Part shown: one piece after another, positions 1 to 5,816 of the stretch
Layout of the letters: each line of letters starts with the position of its first letter
Numbering within the stretch: position 1 is the first letter of the stretch
From: Pseudomonadota bacterium
GTDB taxonomy: Bacteria > Pseudomonadota > Gammaproteobacteria > Burkholderiales > Ferrovaceae
DNA: 6,585 nt
Direction: 5' to 3'
Assembly: GCA_021804705.1 (NCBI GenBank)
Contig: JAJZHC010000081.1
Location: forward strand, 1-6,585
Made by a program: the position numbers and the translations under genes
The notes under the pieces: model-generated
The model's input: only the letters and a program-made list of their open reading frames with translations
The model's database searches: none
Told to the model about the DNA's origin: nothing

Positions 1-1481
1 TGGACCCCGTCACCTTCGACTATGTGGCAGGTGGTGGCAAGGCGGCCGCTGAAGTTGCCGCCCTTCTGAAGCTGCCTCCTGCTGAACGGATGACGGCCTT
101 GAGGCGCTCGGGCCACCCGGAGGCCCAGTTCCTGTGGGCGCTCTATCGCGATATTTTTCACTACTGCGCTGTGCATCTTGCCCATATTGCCCATTCGGCT
201 CGCGATGTCGATTTTGCCTTGCGTTGGGGTTTTGGCTGGCAGGAAGGCCCGTTTGAAACCTGGCAGCGGGCAGGGTGGCAGACCGTGGCGCAATGGATCG
301 CTGACGACATTGCAGCGGGACACGCCTTGTCCAGCGAGCCTTTGCCTGCCTGGGTGACGGATGGCCGTACGGGCGTACACACGGCTGCAGGATCCTGGAG
401 TACGGTGACACAGGGCTATCTGCCGCCCAGTACGCTGTCGGTGTACCGACGCCAGCTGTTTCCTGAGACGGTGGTATCAGGACCGGGGCAGAACCCAGCC
501 ACGGCCGGAACGACCGTTTTTGAAGATGATTTCGTGCGCGCCTGGACACTGGATGGCGAGTTTTTGATCGCCACCATCAAGACCAAGATGCGCACCTTCA
601 ACACAGGCGCCTTGCAGGGATTAGGTAAGGCTGTGACCCGCGCAGAATCCGGTTTTCGCGGTCTCGTGATCTGGGGGCCGGGCGAACCCTTTTCGGCTGG
701 CGGCGATCTCAATGGTTTTCTCACCATCTACGCGCGGGCCGGTCTGGATGGATTCGGTGCTGAACAAAAAATGTTTCAGGACGTGATGCGCCAGCTTCGC
801 TTTTCCCAAATTCCCACCGTTGCTGCCGTCAAAGGCTATGCCCTTGGAGGTGGATGCGAGGCATTCCTGCACTGCGACCGACGCGTCGTCCATTTTGAAA
901 CCAATGTGGGGCTGGTGGAAGTGAACGTGGGTTTGTTGCCCGGAGCGGGTGGGCTAACCACGCTTGCGCGTCGCGCTGGCGAGCGTGCCTTGCTGGCAGG
1001 AACACCCGCTGATGCCATCAGCCACCTCAAGGATGGATTTGCCCGCGTCATGCGCGCCGAAGTCAGCACTAGCGCCCTGGAAGCGCGCCAGTCCGGGCTT
1101 CTGCTTGATGGTGACGTGATCGTGGCACACCAGGACGAACTTCTGTTCATTGCCCTTGCCGAGGTGCGGGCGCTCGCCGAAGCTGGTTACAGTCCGCCGC
1201 TCGAGCGACCCTTTCCGGTTGCCGGGCGCGATGGCAAGGCCATCCTGATGAATTTGCTGGTCAACTACAATGCGGCGGGACAGTTGACCGACCATGATGT
1301 GGTCATCGGCACGGCCATCGCCGATGTGCTCTGTGGTGGCGATGTGGACAGCGGCACGATGCTGGGCGAGCGCGCCATCCTGGCCCTGGAACGCAAGCAT
1401 TTCTGCCAGCTCATGACCCACGCCAAATCCCGGGAACGCATCCAGACCTTGCTGGATACGGGAAAACCATTTCGCAACTGA
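1..1481 (+). CDS. 3-hydroxyacyl-CoA dehydrogenase / enoyl-CoA hydratase fusion, FadN-like domain order (5' partial)
   Basis: The reading frame is open from the window edge (first full codon at 3) to a TGA at 1479-1481, giving 492 visible residues. Relatives with this layout are about 790 residues (recalled), so roughly 300 N-terminal residues, including the NAD-binding domain, lie upstream. Visible residues about 45-85 are a 3-hydroxyacyl-CoA dehydrogenase C-terminal-type domain (ARDVDFALRWGFGWQEGPFE). From about residue 175 comes a crotonase domain with the oxyanion-hole stretch FSAGGDL (231 onward), GYALGGGCE with Glu at 858-860, and VEVNVGLLPGAGG with Glu at 918-920. These two Glu match the catalytic pair of enoyl-CoA hydratase, so hydratase activity is expected. 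The dehydrogenase-first, hydratase-last order resembles Bacillus FadN and is the reverse of E. coli FadB. It acts in the cytosol in beta-oxidation, converting enoyl-CoA through 3-hydroxyacyl-CoA to 3-ketoacyl-CoA. The thiolase gene follows 12 nt downstream. The GTG at 24 is an internal codon of the fusion, not a start. Confidence 0.93.
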   Translation, partial: DPVTFDYVAGGGKAAAEVAALLKLPPAERMTALRRSGHPEAQFLWALYRDIFHYCAVHLAHIAHSARDVDFALRWGFGWQEGPFETWQRAGWQTVAQWIADDIAAGHALSSEPLPAWVTDGRTGVHTAAGSWSTVTQGYLPPSTLSVYRRQLFPETVVSGPGQNPATAGTTVFEDDFVRAWTLDGEFLIATIKTKMRTFNTGALQGLGKAVTRAESGFRGLVIWGPGEPFSAGGDLNGFLTIYARAGLDGFGAEQKMFQDVMRQLRFSQIPTVAAVKGYALGGGCEAFLHCDRRVVHFETNVGLVEVNVGLLPGAGGLTTLARRAGERALLAGTPADAISHLKDGFARVMRAEVSTSALEARQSGLLLDGDVIVAHQDELLFIALAEVRALAEAGYSPPLERPFPVAGRDGKAILMNLLVNYNAAGQLTDHDVVIGTAIADVLCGGDVDSGTMLGERAILALERKHFCQLMTHAKSRERIQTLLDTGKPFRN

Positions 1482-1483
1482 TC

Positions 1484-1488
1484 AGGAG
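1484..1488 (+). promoter_or_regulatory. Shine-Dalgarno for fadA
   Basis: AGGAG lies 5 nt before the ATG at 1494, in the 12-nt gap after the upstream TGA. The gap is too short for a promoter, so fadA must be co-transcribed with the dehydrogenase/hydratase gene. The upstream TGA is also in the fadA frame, which rules out an earlier start. Confidence 0.8.
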
Positions 1489-1493
1489 CCCAT

Positions 1494-2681
1494 ATGAACA
1501 GCGTCTATATCGTTGCTGCCACTCGTACCCCCGTGGGTCGTGCCGGGCGTGGCATGTTTCGCAACGTGCGCGCCGACGACCTGCTGATCGCAGCGATTCG
1601 GGGTGCGCTGAAGCAGGCCCCAGGCCTTGATCCCGAGGCCATTGAAGACGTCATCATGGGTTGTGCCATGCCAGAGGGTGAACAGGGTCTCAACATTGCC
1701 CGCAGTGCAGCGCTGTTGGCTGGAGTGCCTGTGGCCGCTGGAGGCATGACGGTCAATCGTTTCTGCGCCTCAGGCCTTTCAGCGCTCCAGATTGCTGCTG
1801 ACCGAATCAGGGTGGGAGAAGCCGATGTCATGCTGGCTGGGGGGGTTGAATCCATGAGCCGCATTCCCATGGGCGGATATCACCCTTCCGTGAACCCCGC
1901 CGTGTTTCAGACCGCGGAGAATCTGGGGATGGCCTACGGCATGGGAATAACCGCAGAAAATGTGGCGCATCGGTGGAACATCTCGCGACAGGCCCAGGAT
2001 GTCCTTGCACTGCAATCGCACCAGCGGGCGCTTGCTGCACAGCAAGCCGGCGCATTCGGTGCCGAGATTACGCCAGTGACAGTGACGCAACGGCGGCCCA
2101 TCGACGATACGGGCGAAGTCTCAATCCAGTCGCTGGTGGTGGACCAGGATGAGGGACCTCGCGCAGACACGACGCTGGAGGCCCTGGCGCGTCTCAAGCC
2201 TGCGTTTCAGGCCAACGGTTCCGTAACTGCAGGCAACAGCAGCCAGATGTCGGACGGGGCCGCCTGCCACATCCTTGCCAGCGAATCTGCTGTTCAGAGG
2301 TTTTCCCTGCAACCCCTGGCCCGTGTGGTGGGCTTTGCAGTCAAGGGCGTGCCGCCTGCCATCATGGGCATTGGTCCGGTAGAGGCTGTACCGGCTTTGC
2401 TCAAGCGCGCGGGACTGACGCAACAGCAACTGGACTGGATTGAGCTGAATGAAGCCTTTGCAGCCCAGGTGCTTGCCGTGCAGAAAACGCTCGGCTTTGA
2501 TCCTGAGCGGCTCAACCCCGTCGGTGGCGCGATTGCCTTGGGTCATCCGCTGGGCGCCAGTGGCGCCATTCGGGCGGCCACCCTGATCCATGGATTGCAC
2601 CGAACCGGCGGACGTTATGGGATGGTGACGCTGTGCGTGGGTATGGGACAAGGTGCTGCCGCGCTTTTCGAAAGGGTATGA
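1494..2681 (+). CDS. fadA: Acetyl-CoA C-acyltransferase (3-ketoacyl-CoA thiolase)
   Basis: This 395-residue protein has the normal length of a degradative thiolase and catalyses CoA-dependent cleavage of 3-ketoacyl-CoA to acetyl-CoA plus a shortened acyl-CoA, the last step of beta-oxidation. The nucleophilic Cys91 sits in NRFCASGLSA. NEAFA (about 319-323), GGAIALGHPLGASGA with His351, and CVGMGQGAA with the general-acid/base Cys381 complete the thiolase active site; all key residues are present. It follows the dehydrogenase/hydratase fusion at 12 nt, so the two probably form a functional pair as in other fad operons, and etfB follows after 50 nt. Sequence alone does not separate a broad-range FadA from an acetyl-CoA acetyltransferase. 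The partner gene favours the FadA role. Confidence 0.93.
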   Translation: MNSVYIVAATRTPVGRAGRGMFRNVRADDLLIAAIRGALKQAPGLDPEAIEDVIMGCAMPEGEQGLNIARSAALLAGVPVAAGGMTVNRFCASGLSALQIAADRIRVGEADVMLAGGVESMSRIPMGGYHPSVNPAVFQTAENLGMAYGMGITAENVAHRWNISRQAQDVLALQSHQRALAAQQAGAFGAEITPVTVTQRRPIDDTGEVSIQSLVVDQDEGPRADTTLEALARLKPAFQANGSVTAGNSSQMSDGAACHILASESAVQRFSLQPLARVVGFAVKGVPPAIMGIGPVEAVPALLKRAGLTQQQLDWIELNEAFAAQVLAVQKTLGFDPERLNPVGGAIALGHPLGASGAIRAATLIHGLHRTGGRYGMVTLCVGMGQGAAALFERV

Positions 2682-2716
2682 TGCACGGTTTTCCATTAGG
2701 GTTTTTCCTAAATTAC

Positions 2717-2722
2717 GAGGAA
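2717..2722 (+). promoter_or_regulatory. Shine-Dalgarno for etfB
   Basis: GAGGAA lies 9 nt before the ATG at 2732. An in-frame TGA at 2726-2728 fixes this ATG as the first possible start. The 50-nt gap (2682-2731) is AT-rich and holds a weak TTAGG/CCTAA inverted repeat, but I see no convincing -35/-10 pair in it. Confidence 0.75.
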
Positions 2723-2731
2723 GTCTGATTC

Positions 2732-3481
2732 ATGAAAGTATTGGTTCCCGTCAAGCGAGTGCTGGACTACAACATCAAGGCGCGCCCCAAGGCTGATGGT
2801 TCTGGGGTGGAACTGTCTGGCCTCAAGATGTCCATGAACCCCTTCGATGAAATTGCCATGGAAGCAGCTATCCGCCTCAAAGAGGCCGGGCAGGTCAGTG
2901 AGATCATCGCCATTTCCTGCGGCACCCAGGCTTGCCAGGAGACCCTGCGTACGGCGCTCGCCCTGGGGGCGGATCGCGCCGTACTGGTGGAAACCGATGA
3001 AGCCTTGCAGCCGCTGGCTGTGGCCAAGTTACTGAAGGTGCTGGTGTTGCGTGAACAACCCAGACTGGTGATCTGCGGCAAACAGGCCATTGATGATGAT
3101 GCCAATCAGACCGGACAGATGCTGGCTGCCCTGCTGGGATGGGCTCAGGCCACCTTTGCTTCGCGCATCGAACTGGGCACGGACCATGCCAGCGTCACGC
3201 GCGAAATTGATGGGGGCCTTGAGACGCTGTCCATCACACTGCCAGCAGTCATCACCACCGACTTGCGTCTGAATGAGCCGCGTTATGCCACGCTGCCCAA
3301 CATCATGAAAGCCAAGAAGAAGCCCCTCGAAACCCTGACGCCGGCTGACCTGGGTGTGGATGTGACCTCGCGCCTTACGCTGCTCAAGGTGGCCGAGCCT
3401 CCTGCACGCCAGGGTGGCATCAAGGTCAACGATGTGGCAGAGCTCCTGGACAAACTGAAAAACGAAGCCAAAGTCATTTGA
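2732..3481 (+). CDS. etfB: Electron transfer flavoprotein beta subunit
   Basis: This 249-residue protein has the usual EtfB length. With EtfA it forms the soluble heterodimer that collects electrons from acyl-CoA dehydrogenases and passes them to ETF:ubiquinone oxidoreductase. The start MKVLVPVKRV is typical. The stretch CGKQAIDDDANQTGQM (115-130) is the usual nucleotide (AMP) binding segment of canonical ETFs. Residues 155-175 (VTREIDGG to PAVIT) fit the EtfB family signature as I recall it. NEPRYATLPNIMKAKKKP (181-198) corresponds to the conserved loop that contacts partner dehydrogenases. etfA follows after 10 nt and the thiolase gene precedes it, placing the pair in fatty-acid oxidation rather than nitrogen fixation; FixA proteins differ in the nucleotide-binding segment. 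Confidence 0.96.
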   Translation: MKVLVPVKRVLDYNIKARPKADGSGVELSGLKMSMNPFDEIAMEAAIRLKEAGQVSEIIAISCGTQACQETLRTALALGADRAVLVETDEALQPLAVAKLLKVLVLREQPRLVICGKQAIDDDANQTGQMLAALLGWAQATFASRIELGTDHASVTREIDGGLETLSITLPAVITTDLRLNEPRYATLPNIMKAKKKPLETLTPADLGVDVTSRLTLLKVAEPPARQGGIKVNDVAELLDKLKNEAKVI

Positions 3482-3485
3482 GGAA
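3480..3485 (+). promoter_or_regulatory. Shine-Dalgarno for etfA, overlapping the etfB stop codon
   Basis: GAGGAA begins inside the etfB TGA (3479-3481) and ends 6 nt before the etfA ATG at 3492. Ribosomes finishing etfB stop directly over the etfA initiation site, which suggests coupled translation of the two subunits of the 1:1 heterodimer. Confidence 0.75.
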
Positions 3486-3491
3486 TAACCC

Positions 3492-4424
3492 ATGACCATT
3501 CTCGTCGTTGCAGAACACGACAACCAGCATCTCAAGGCCGCAACGCGCCATGTCCTGGCCGCTGCCCAGGCCATCGGTGGAGAGGTCCACCTGCTGGTGG
3601 CAGGACAACATTGTGCAGCCGTAGCAGAAGCGGCTCGTGCCCTGTCGGGCGTCGCGTGCGTGCTGCTTGTTGAAAACGATGCCCTGGAGAGCGCAGGTGC
3701 TGAATGCATGGCAGACCTGGTACTCAGCCTTGTGCACGATTACACGCATCTGCTTGCTGCTGCGAGTGCCTCTGGCAAGAACTGGATGCCGCGTGTTGCC
3801 GCCTTGCTGGATGTGGCGCAGCTCTCTGACATCGTTCGCGTGGACGCACCAGATACGTTTACCCGCCCCATTTATGCCGGCAGCGTTTGGGCCACCGTGC
3901 GTTCTGAAGACACCATCAAGGTCATCACTGTGCGCGCCACGGCTTTTGAAGCCGTGGCGGAAACAGGCGGTTCGGCACGCCTGCAAAAGGTCGATGCCAC
4001 GTCCGACGCCGGGCTGTCACGTCGCACCCACCTTGCACTGAATGATTCCTCCCGCCCTGAACTGGAGTCGGCGCGTGTTGTGGTCTCTGGAGGGCGTGGC
4101 CTGGGTAGTGCCGAGCGTTTTAGCGCATTGCTGGAGCCCCTGGCGGACAAACTGAACGCGGCCCTGGGCGCTTCACGGGCTGCCGTGGATTCGGGTTATG
4201 TGTCTAACGATTATCAGGTGGGGCAGACGGGGAAGATCGTGGCTCCTGATCTCTACATTGCCGTGGGTATTTCGGGGGCCATCCAGCATCTGGCCGGGAT
4301 GAAGGCATCCCGCGTCATCGTGGCCATCAACAAGGACCCTGATGCTCCGATTTTTGCGGTTGCAGATTACGGCCTGGTGGGGGATCTCAATCAGGTGGTG
4401 CCGGAGTTGACGTCGGCATTGTAA
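3492..4424 (+). CDS. etfA: Electron transfer flavoprotein alpha subunit
   Basis: This 310-residue protein matches bacterial EtfA in length and carries most of the FAD site of the ETF heterodimer. The N-terminal half (about 1-185) is the EtfA/B-type alpha/beta domain. The C-terminal FAD domain (about 190-310) contains VSGGRGLG (198-205), ASRAAVDSG with Arg229, QVGQTGK with Thr246, LYIAVGISGAIQH (254-266) through VAIN (277-280), KDPDAPIF (281-288) and DYGLVGDL (292-299). The LYIAVGISGAIQH block fits the EtfA family signature. Arg229 and Thr246 align with residues that tune the flavin in human ETF (Arg249 and Thr266 by my alignment from memory). No key residue is missing. The gene starts 10 nt after etfB and converges on panD with only 6 nt between the stop codons. 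An 11-bp perfect inverted repeat lies inside it at 3935-3959. Confidence 0.96.
   Translation: MTILVVAEHDNQHLKAATRHVLAAAQAIGGEVHLLVAGQHCAAVAEAARALSGVACVLLVENDALESAGAECMADLVLSLVHDYTHLLAAASASGKNWMPRVAALLDVAQLSDIVRVDAPDTFTRPIYAGSVWATVRSEDTIKVITVRATAFEAVAETGGSARLQKVDATSDAGLSRRTHLALNDSSRPELESARVVVSGGRGLGSAERFSALLEPLADKLNAALGASRAAVDSGYVSNDYQVGQTGKIVAPDLYIAVGISGAIQHLAGMKASRVIVAINKDPDAPIFAVADYGLVGDLNQVVPELTSAL
3935..3959. repeat. Perfect 11-bp inverted repeat with 3-nt loop inside etfA
   Basis: CGCCACGGCTT (3935-3945) and AAGCCGTGGCG (3949-3959) are exact reverse complements separated by TTG. The next outward pair (3934/3960, G/G) does not match. The codons spell the region VRATAFEAVAE between the two ETF-alpha domains. 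The hairpin would be stable in RNA, but no T-run follows, so it is not an intrinsic terminator on either strand. Confidence 0.85.
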
Positions 4425-4430
4425 GGTGCT

Positions 4431-4811
4431 TTAGACGGATTGCAGCGGAATCTTGAACCCTTGTCGTTTGATGCGGTTGTTGGCATCCACGTATACCAGC
4501 CGGGGTTCAAACGTTTCGAGTTCGGCTTCGGTATAGGCGGCGTAGGTGGCGATAATCAGGATGTCACCCACTTGCGCCTTGCGAGCAGCCGCGCCGTTGA
4601 CTGAAATCATGCCGGAACCGCGCTGGCCGCGGATGGCATAGGTGGTAAAACGATCGCCATTGTTGACGTTGTAAATGTCTATTTGCTGATATTCGCGAAT
4701 GTCGGCAGCATCCAGCAAGTCTTCGTCTATGGCACAGGAACCTTCGTAACCCAATTCAGACTGAGTGACGGTGACACGATGAAGTTTGGCTTTAAGCATT
4801 GTCCGTTGCAT
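4431..4811 (-). CDS. panD: Aspartate 1-decarboxylase proenzyme
   Basis: This 126-residue protein matches E. coli PanD in length and residue for residue over the key blocks. It decarboxylates L-aspartate to beta-alanine, the precursor of pantothenate and CoA, using a pyruvoyl group made by self-cleavage. YEGSC places the cleavage between Gly24 and Ser25. Lys9, Arg54 (GDRF) and Tyr58 (TTYAI) are present, as is ISVNGAAA at 69-76. The ATG at 4811 is chosen because E. coli PanD begins with an equivalent M-x-R-T-M-L; the internal Met5 (4799) is the only other plausible ATG. An in-frame stop at 4833-4835 limits the upstream extension. The ribosome site is weak (AAAGGG, 4815-4820, only 3 nt from the ATG). 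It is convergent with etfA and divergent from nadC. Maturation in some bacteria needs PanZ or similar; none is seen here. Confidence 0.97.
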   Translation of the reverse strand: MQRTMLKAKLHRVTVTQSELGYEGSCAIDEDLLDAADIREYQQIDIYNVNNGDRFTTYAIRGQRGSGMISVNGAAARKAQVGDILIIATYAAYTEAELETFEPRLVYVDANNRIKRQGFKIPLQSV

Positions 4812-4893
4812 GGGCCCTTTATCCAGGTAAGTTCATCACAGTTCTGTTGCAAGGTGAGGCAGTTTACGCAAATGCGCTGGTTCGCGCCACCAT

Positions 4894-4918
4894 TATTGCA
4901 TTGCAGCAGAATGCAATA
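4894..4918. promoter_or_regulatory. Perfect 9-bp inverted repeat in the panD-nadC divergent region; candidate operator or leader hairpin
   Basis: TATTGCATT (4894-4902) and AATGCAATA (4910-4918) are exact reverse complements around a 7-nt spacer, GCAGCAG. The centre lies 53 nt before the nadC ATG and 95 nt before the panD ATG. The right arm overlaps a possible nadC -10 element (TATTAT, 4917-4922), the classic placement for a repressor site. The size and symmetry fit a dimeric helix-turn-helix regulator. Repressors of NAD synthesis such as NadQ or NrtR are known in Proteobacteria, but I cannot match the motif to either. If transcribed, it could instead form a hairpin in the nadC leader. Confidence 0.55.
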
Positions 4919-4922
4919 TTAT
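4917..4922 (+). promoter_or_regulatory. Possible -10 element of the nadC-nadA promoter
   Basis: TATTAT matches the sigma-70 TATAAT box in 5 of 6 positions and lies 36 nt before the nadC ATG. No good -35 sits 16-18 nt upstream (that place is the left arm of the inverted repeat), so the promoter is either weak or activator-dependent, or lies elsewhere in 4812-4958. Confidence 0.3.
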
Positions 4923-4947
4923 CAGGAATTTGGACTGCTTCAATAAG

Positions 4948-4953
4948 AAAAGG
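4948..4953 (+). promoter_or_regulatory. Shine-Dalgarno for nadC
   Basis: AAAAGG lies 5 nt before the ATG at 4959. An in-frame TAA at 4944-4946 leaves this as the first possible start. Confidence 0.6.
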
Positions 4954-4958
4954 TTTAT

Positions 4959-5816
4959 ATGATTTTGCAAAACCATTCGCCGTTCCCATCGGGTATTCGT
5001 GAGCAGGTGGCCCTGGCCCTGGTTGAGGATGTAGGCAGCGGGGACCGGACGGCTGCACTGATTCCCGAAGGGCAGTGGGCCAGTGCCACCATCAGGGTGC
5101 GCGAAGCAGCTGTTTTGTGTGGGCAACCCTGGGTTGAAGCCGTTTTTGCGCACCTCGCTGCTCCGGTCGAGATCGTGTGGCAGGTGGACGAAGGCGCGAT
5201 GGTGGCACCCAACAGCCTGGTGGCAACCTTGCGCGGCCCAGCACGAGCCTTGTTGACTGGAGAGCGAACAGCACTGAATTTTCTGCAGACCCTCTCAGCC
5301 GTAGCGACCCAAACCCATCGCTTTGTCGAAGCCATAGCAGATTGCCGAGCCCAGATCGTGGACACCCGAAAGACACTGCCTGGATTGCGCCTCGCCGAAA
5401 AATACGCTGTGCGTATCGGTGGCGGGACCAATCACCGCCTGGGCCTGTATGACGGTATCCTGATCAAGGAAAACCATATTGCGGCAGCAGGTAGTCTCAC
5501 TGCCGCAATCAGGCAGGCCCTTGCGGCAGCGCCACCTGACGTTTTCGTCGAGGTCGAGGTGGAGACCCTGGCGCAGCTTGAAGAGGCCCTTGAGGCGGGA
5601 GCGCCGATGATCCTGCTGGACAATATGACCCTGGCCCAGCAACATCAAGCTGTGATGCTGACCCGGGGTCGGGCCATCCTGGAAGTCTCAGGAGGTGTCA
5701 CGCTGGAGTCAGTGCGCGGCATCGCGCTCACCGGGGTGGACCGAATCTCCGTGGGGGGGCTGACAAAGGACATTAAAGCTGTTGATTTTTCTATGAGATT
5801 TCAATTGGATGAATAA
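4959..5816 (+). CDS. nadC: Nicotinate-nucleotide pyrophosphorylase (quinolinate phosphoribosyltransferase, carboxylating)
   Basis: This 285-residue protein is within the normal NadC range. It joins quinolinate and PRPP to give nicotinate mononucleotide, CO2 and pyrophosphate in de novo NAD synthesis. EDVGSGDRT (23-31) opens the N-terminal domain and GERTALNFLQ (101-110) carries the conserved Arg103. DTRKTLPGLR (135-144), GGGTNHRLGLYDGILIKENH (154-173) with His159, Arg160 and Lys170, EVEVE (198-202), ILLDN with Asp221, EVSGGV (242-247) and ISVGGLTK (263-270) line the active-site barrel, so all expected substrate-binding residues are present. The first ATG after an in-frame stop is used. The gene is divergent from panD, and nadA begins inside its last codons, so nadC and nadA are one transcript. 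A perfect 10-bp inverted repeat lies inside it at 5478-5509. Confidence 0.97.
   Translation: MILQNHSPFPSGIREQVALALVEDVGSGDRTAALIPEGQWASATIRVREAAVLCGQPWVEAVFAHLAAPVEIVWQVDEGAMVAPNSLVATLRGPARALLTGERTALNFLQTLSAVATQTHRFVEAIADCRAQIVDTRKTLPGLRLAEKYAVRIGGGTNHRLGLYDGILIKENHIAAAGSLTAAIRQALAAAPPDVFVEVEVETLAQLEEALEAGAPMILLDNMTLAQQHQAVMLTRGRAILEVSGGVTLESVRGIALTGVDRISVGGLTKDIKAVDFSMRFQLDE
4963..4972. repeat. 10-bp palindrome TTTTGCAAAA over nadC codons 2-5
   Basis: The perfect palindrome begins 4 nt after the first base of the nadC start codon. Its TTGCAA core also occurs at 4847-4852, and TTGCAT/ATGCAA form the arms of the 4894-4918 inverted repeat. It could be a secondary regulator site or chance in an AT-rich start region. 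Confidence 0.4.
5478..5509. repeat. Perfect 10-bp inverted repeat with 12-nt spacer inside nadC
   Basis: ATTGCGGCAG (5478-5487) and CTGCCGCAAT (5500-5509) are exact reverse complements. They encode parts of the HIAAAGSLTAAIRQ stretch after the catalytic Lys170. A partial third copy of the left arm (TTGCGGCAGC) follows near 5520. Repeated Ala codons in a conserved helix may explain it. Confidence 0.8.

Noticed and set aside
1839..1845. Run of seven G in fadA, with a second run of seven G at 5753-5759 in nadC, considered as slippery or phase-variable tracts.
   Set aside because: Both encode conserved Gly-containing motifs (AGGVES and VGGLTK), the frames are intact, and phase variation is not expected for core metabolic genes.
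2548..2569. GGCGCC repeated with 3 nt between in fadA, able to pair.
   Set aside because: It encodes the invariant thiolase GASGA motif, and each GGCGCC is itself a palindrome, so pairing is a by-product of coding.
2121..2696. Long open frame antisense to fadA (about 190 codons), and a similar one at 10-549 antisense to the first gene.
   Set aside because: The sense strand encodes complete recognisable enzymes, and the antisense translations have no familiar motifs and low-complexity composition typical of GC-rich shadow frames.
2696..2711. Inverted repeat TTAGG/CCTAA with a T-rich loop between fadA and etfB, considered as a terminator or attenuator.
   Set aside because: The stem is only 5 bp (6 with a G-T pair), AT-containing, and the T-run is in the loop rather than after the stem. 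It is too weak to call, and the genes on either side look co-transcribed.
4812..4893. Possible riboswitch or small RNA upstream of panD.
   Set aside because: Only a short CGCA-AA-TGCG stem near 4867-4876 and scattered short repeats are visible. No known riboswitch core or terminator can be recognised.
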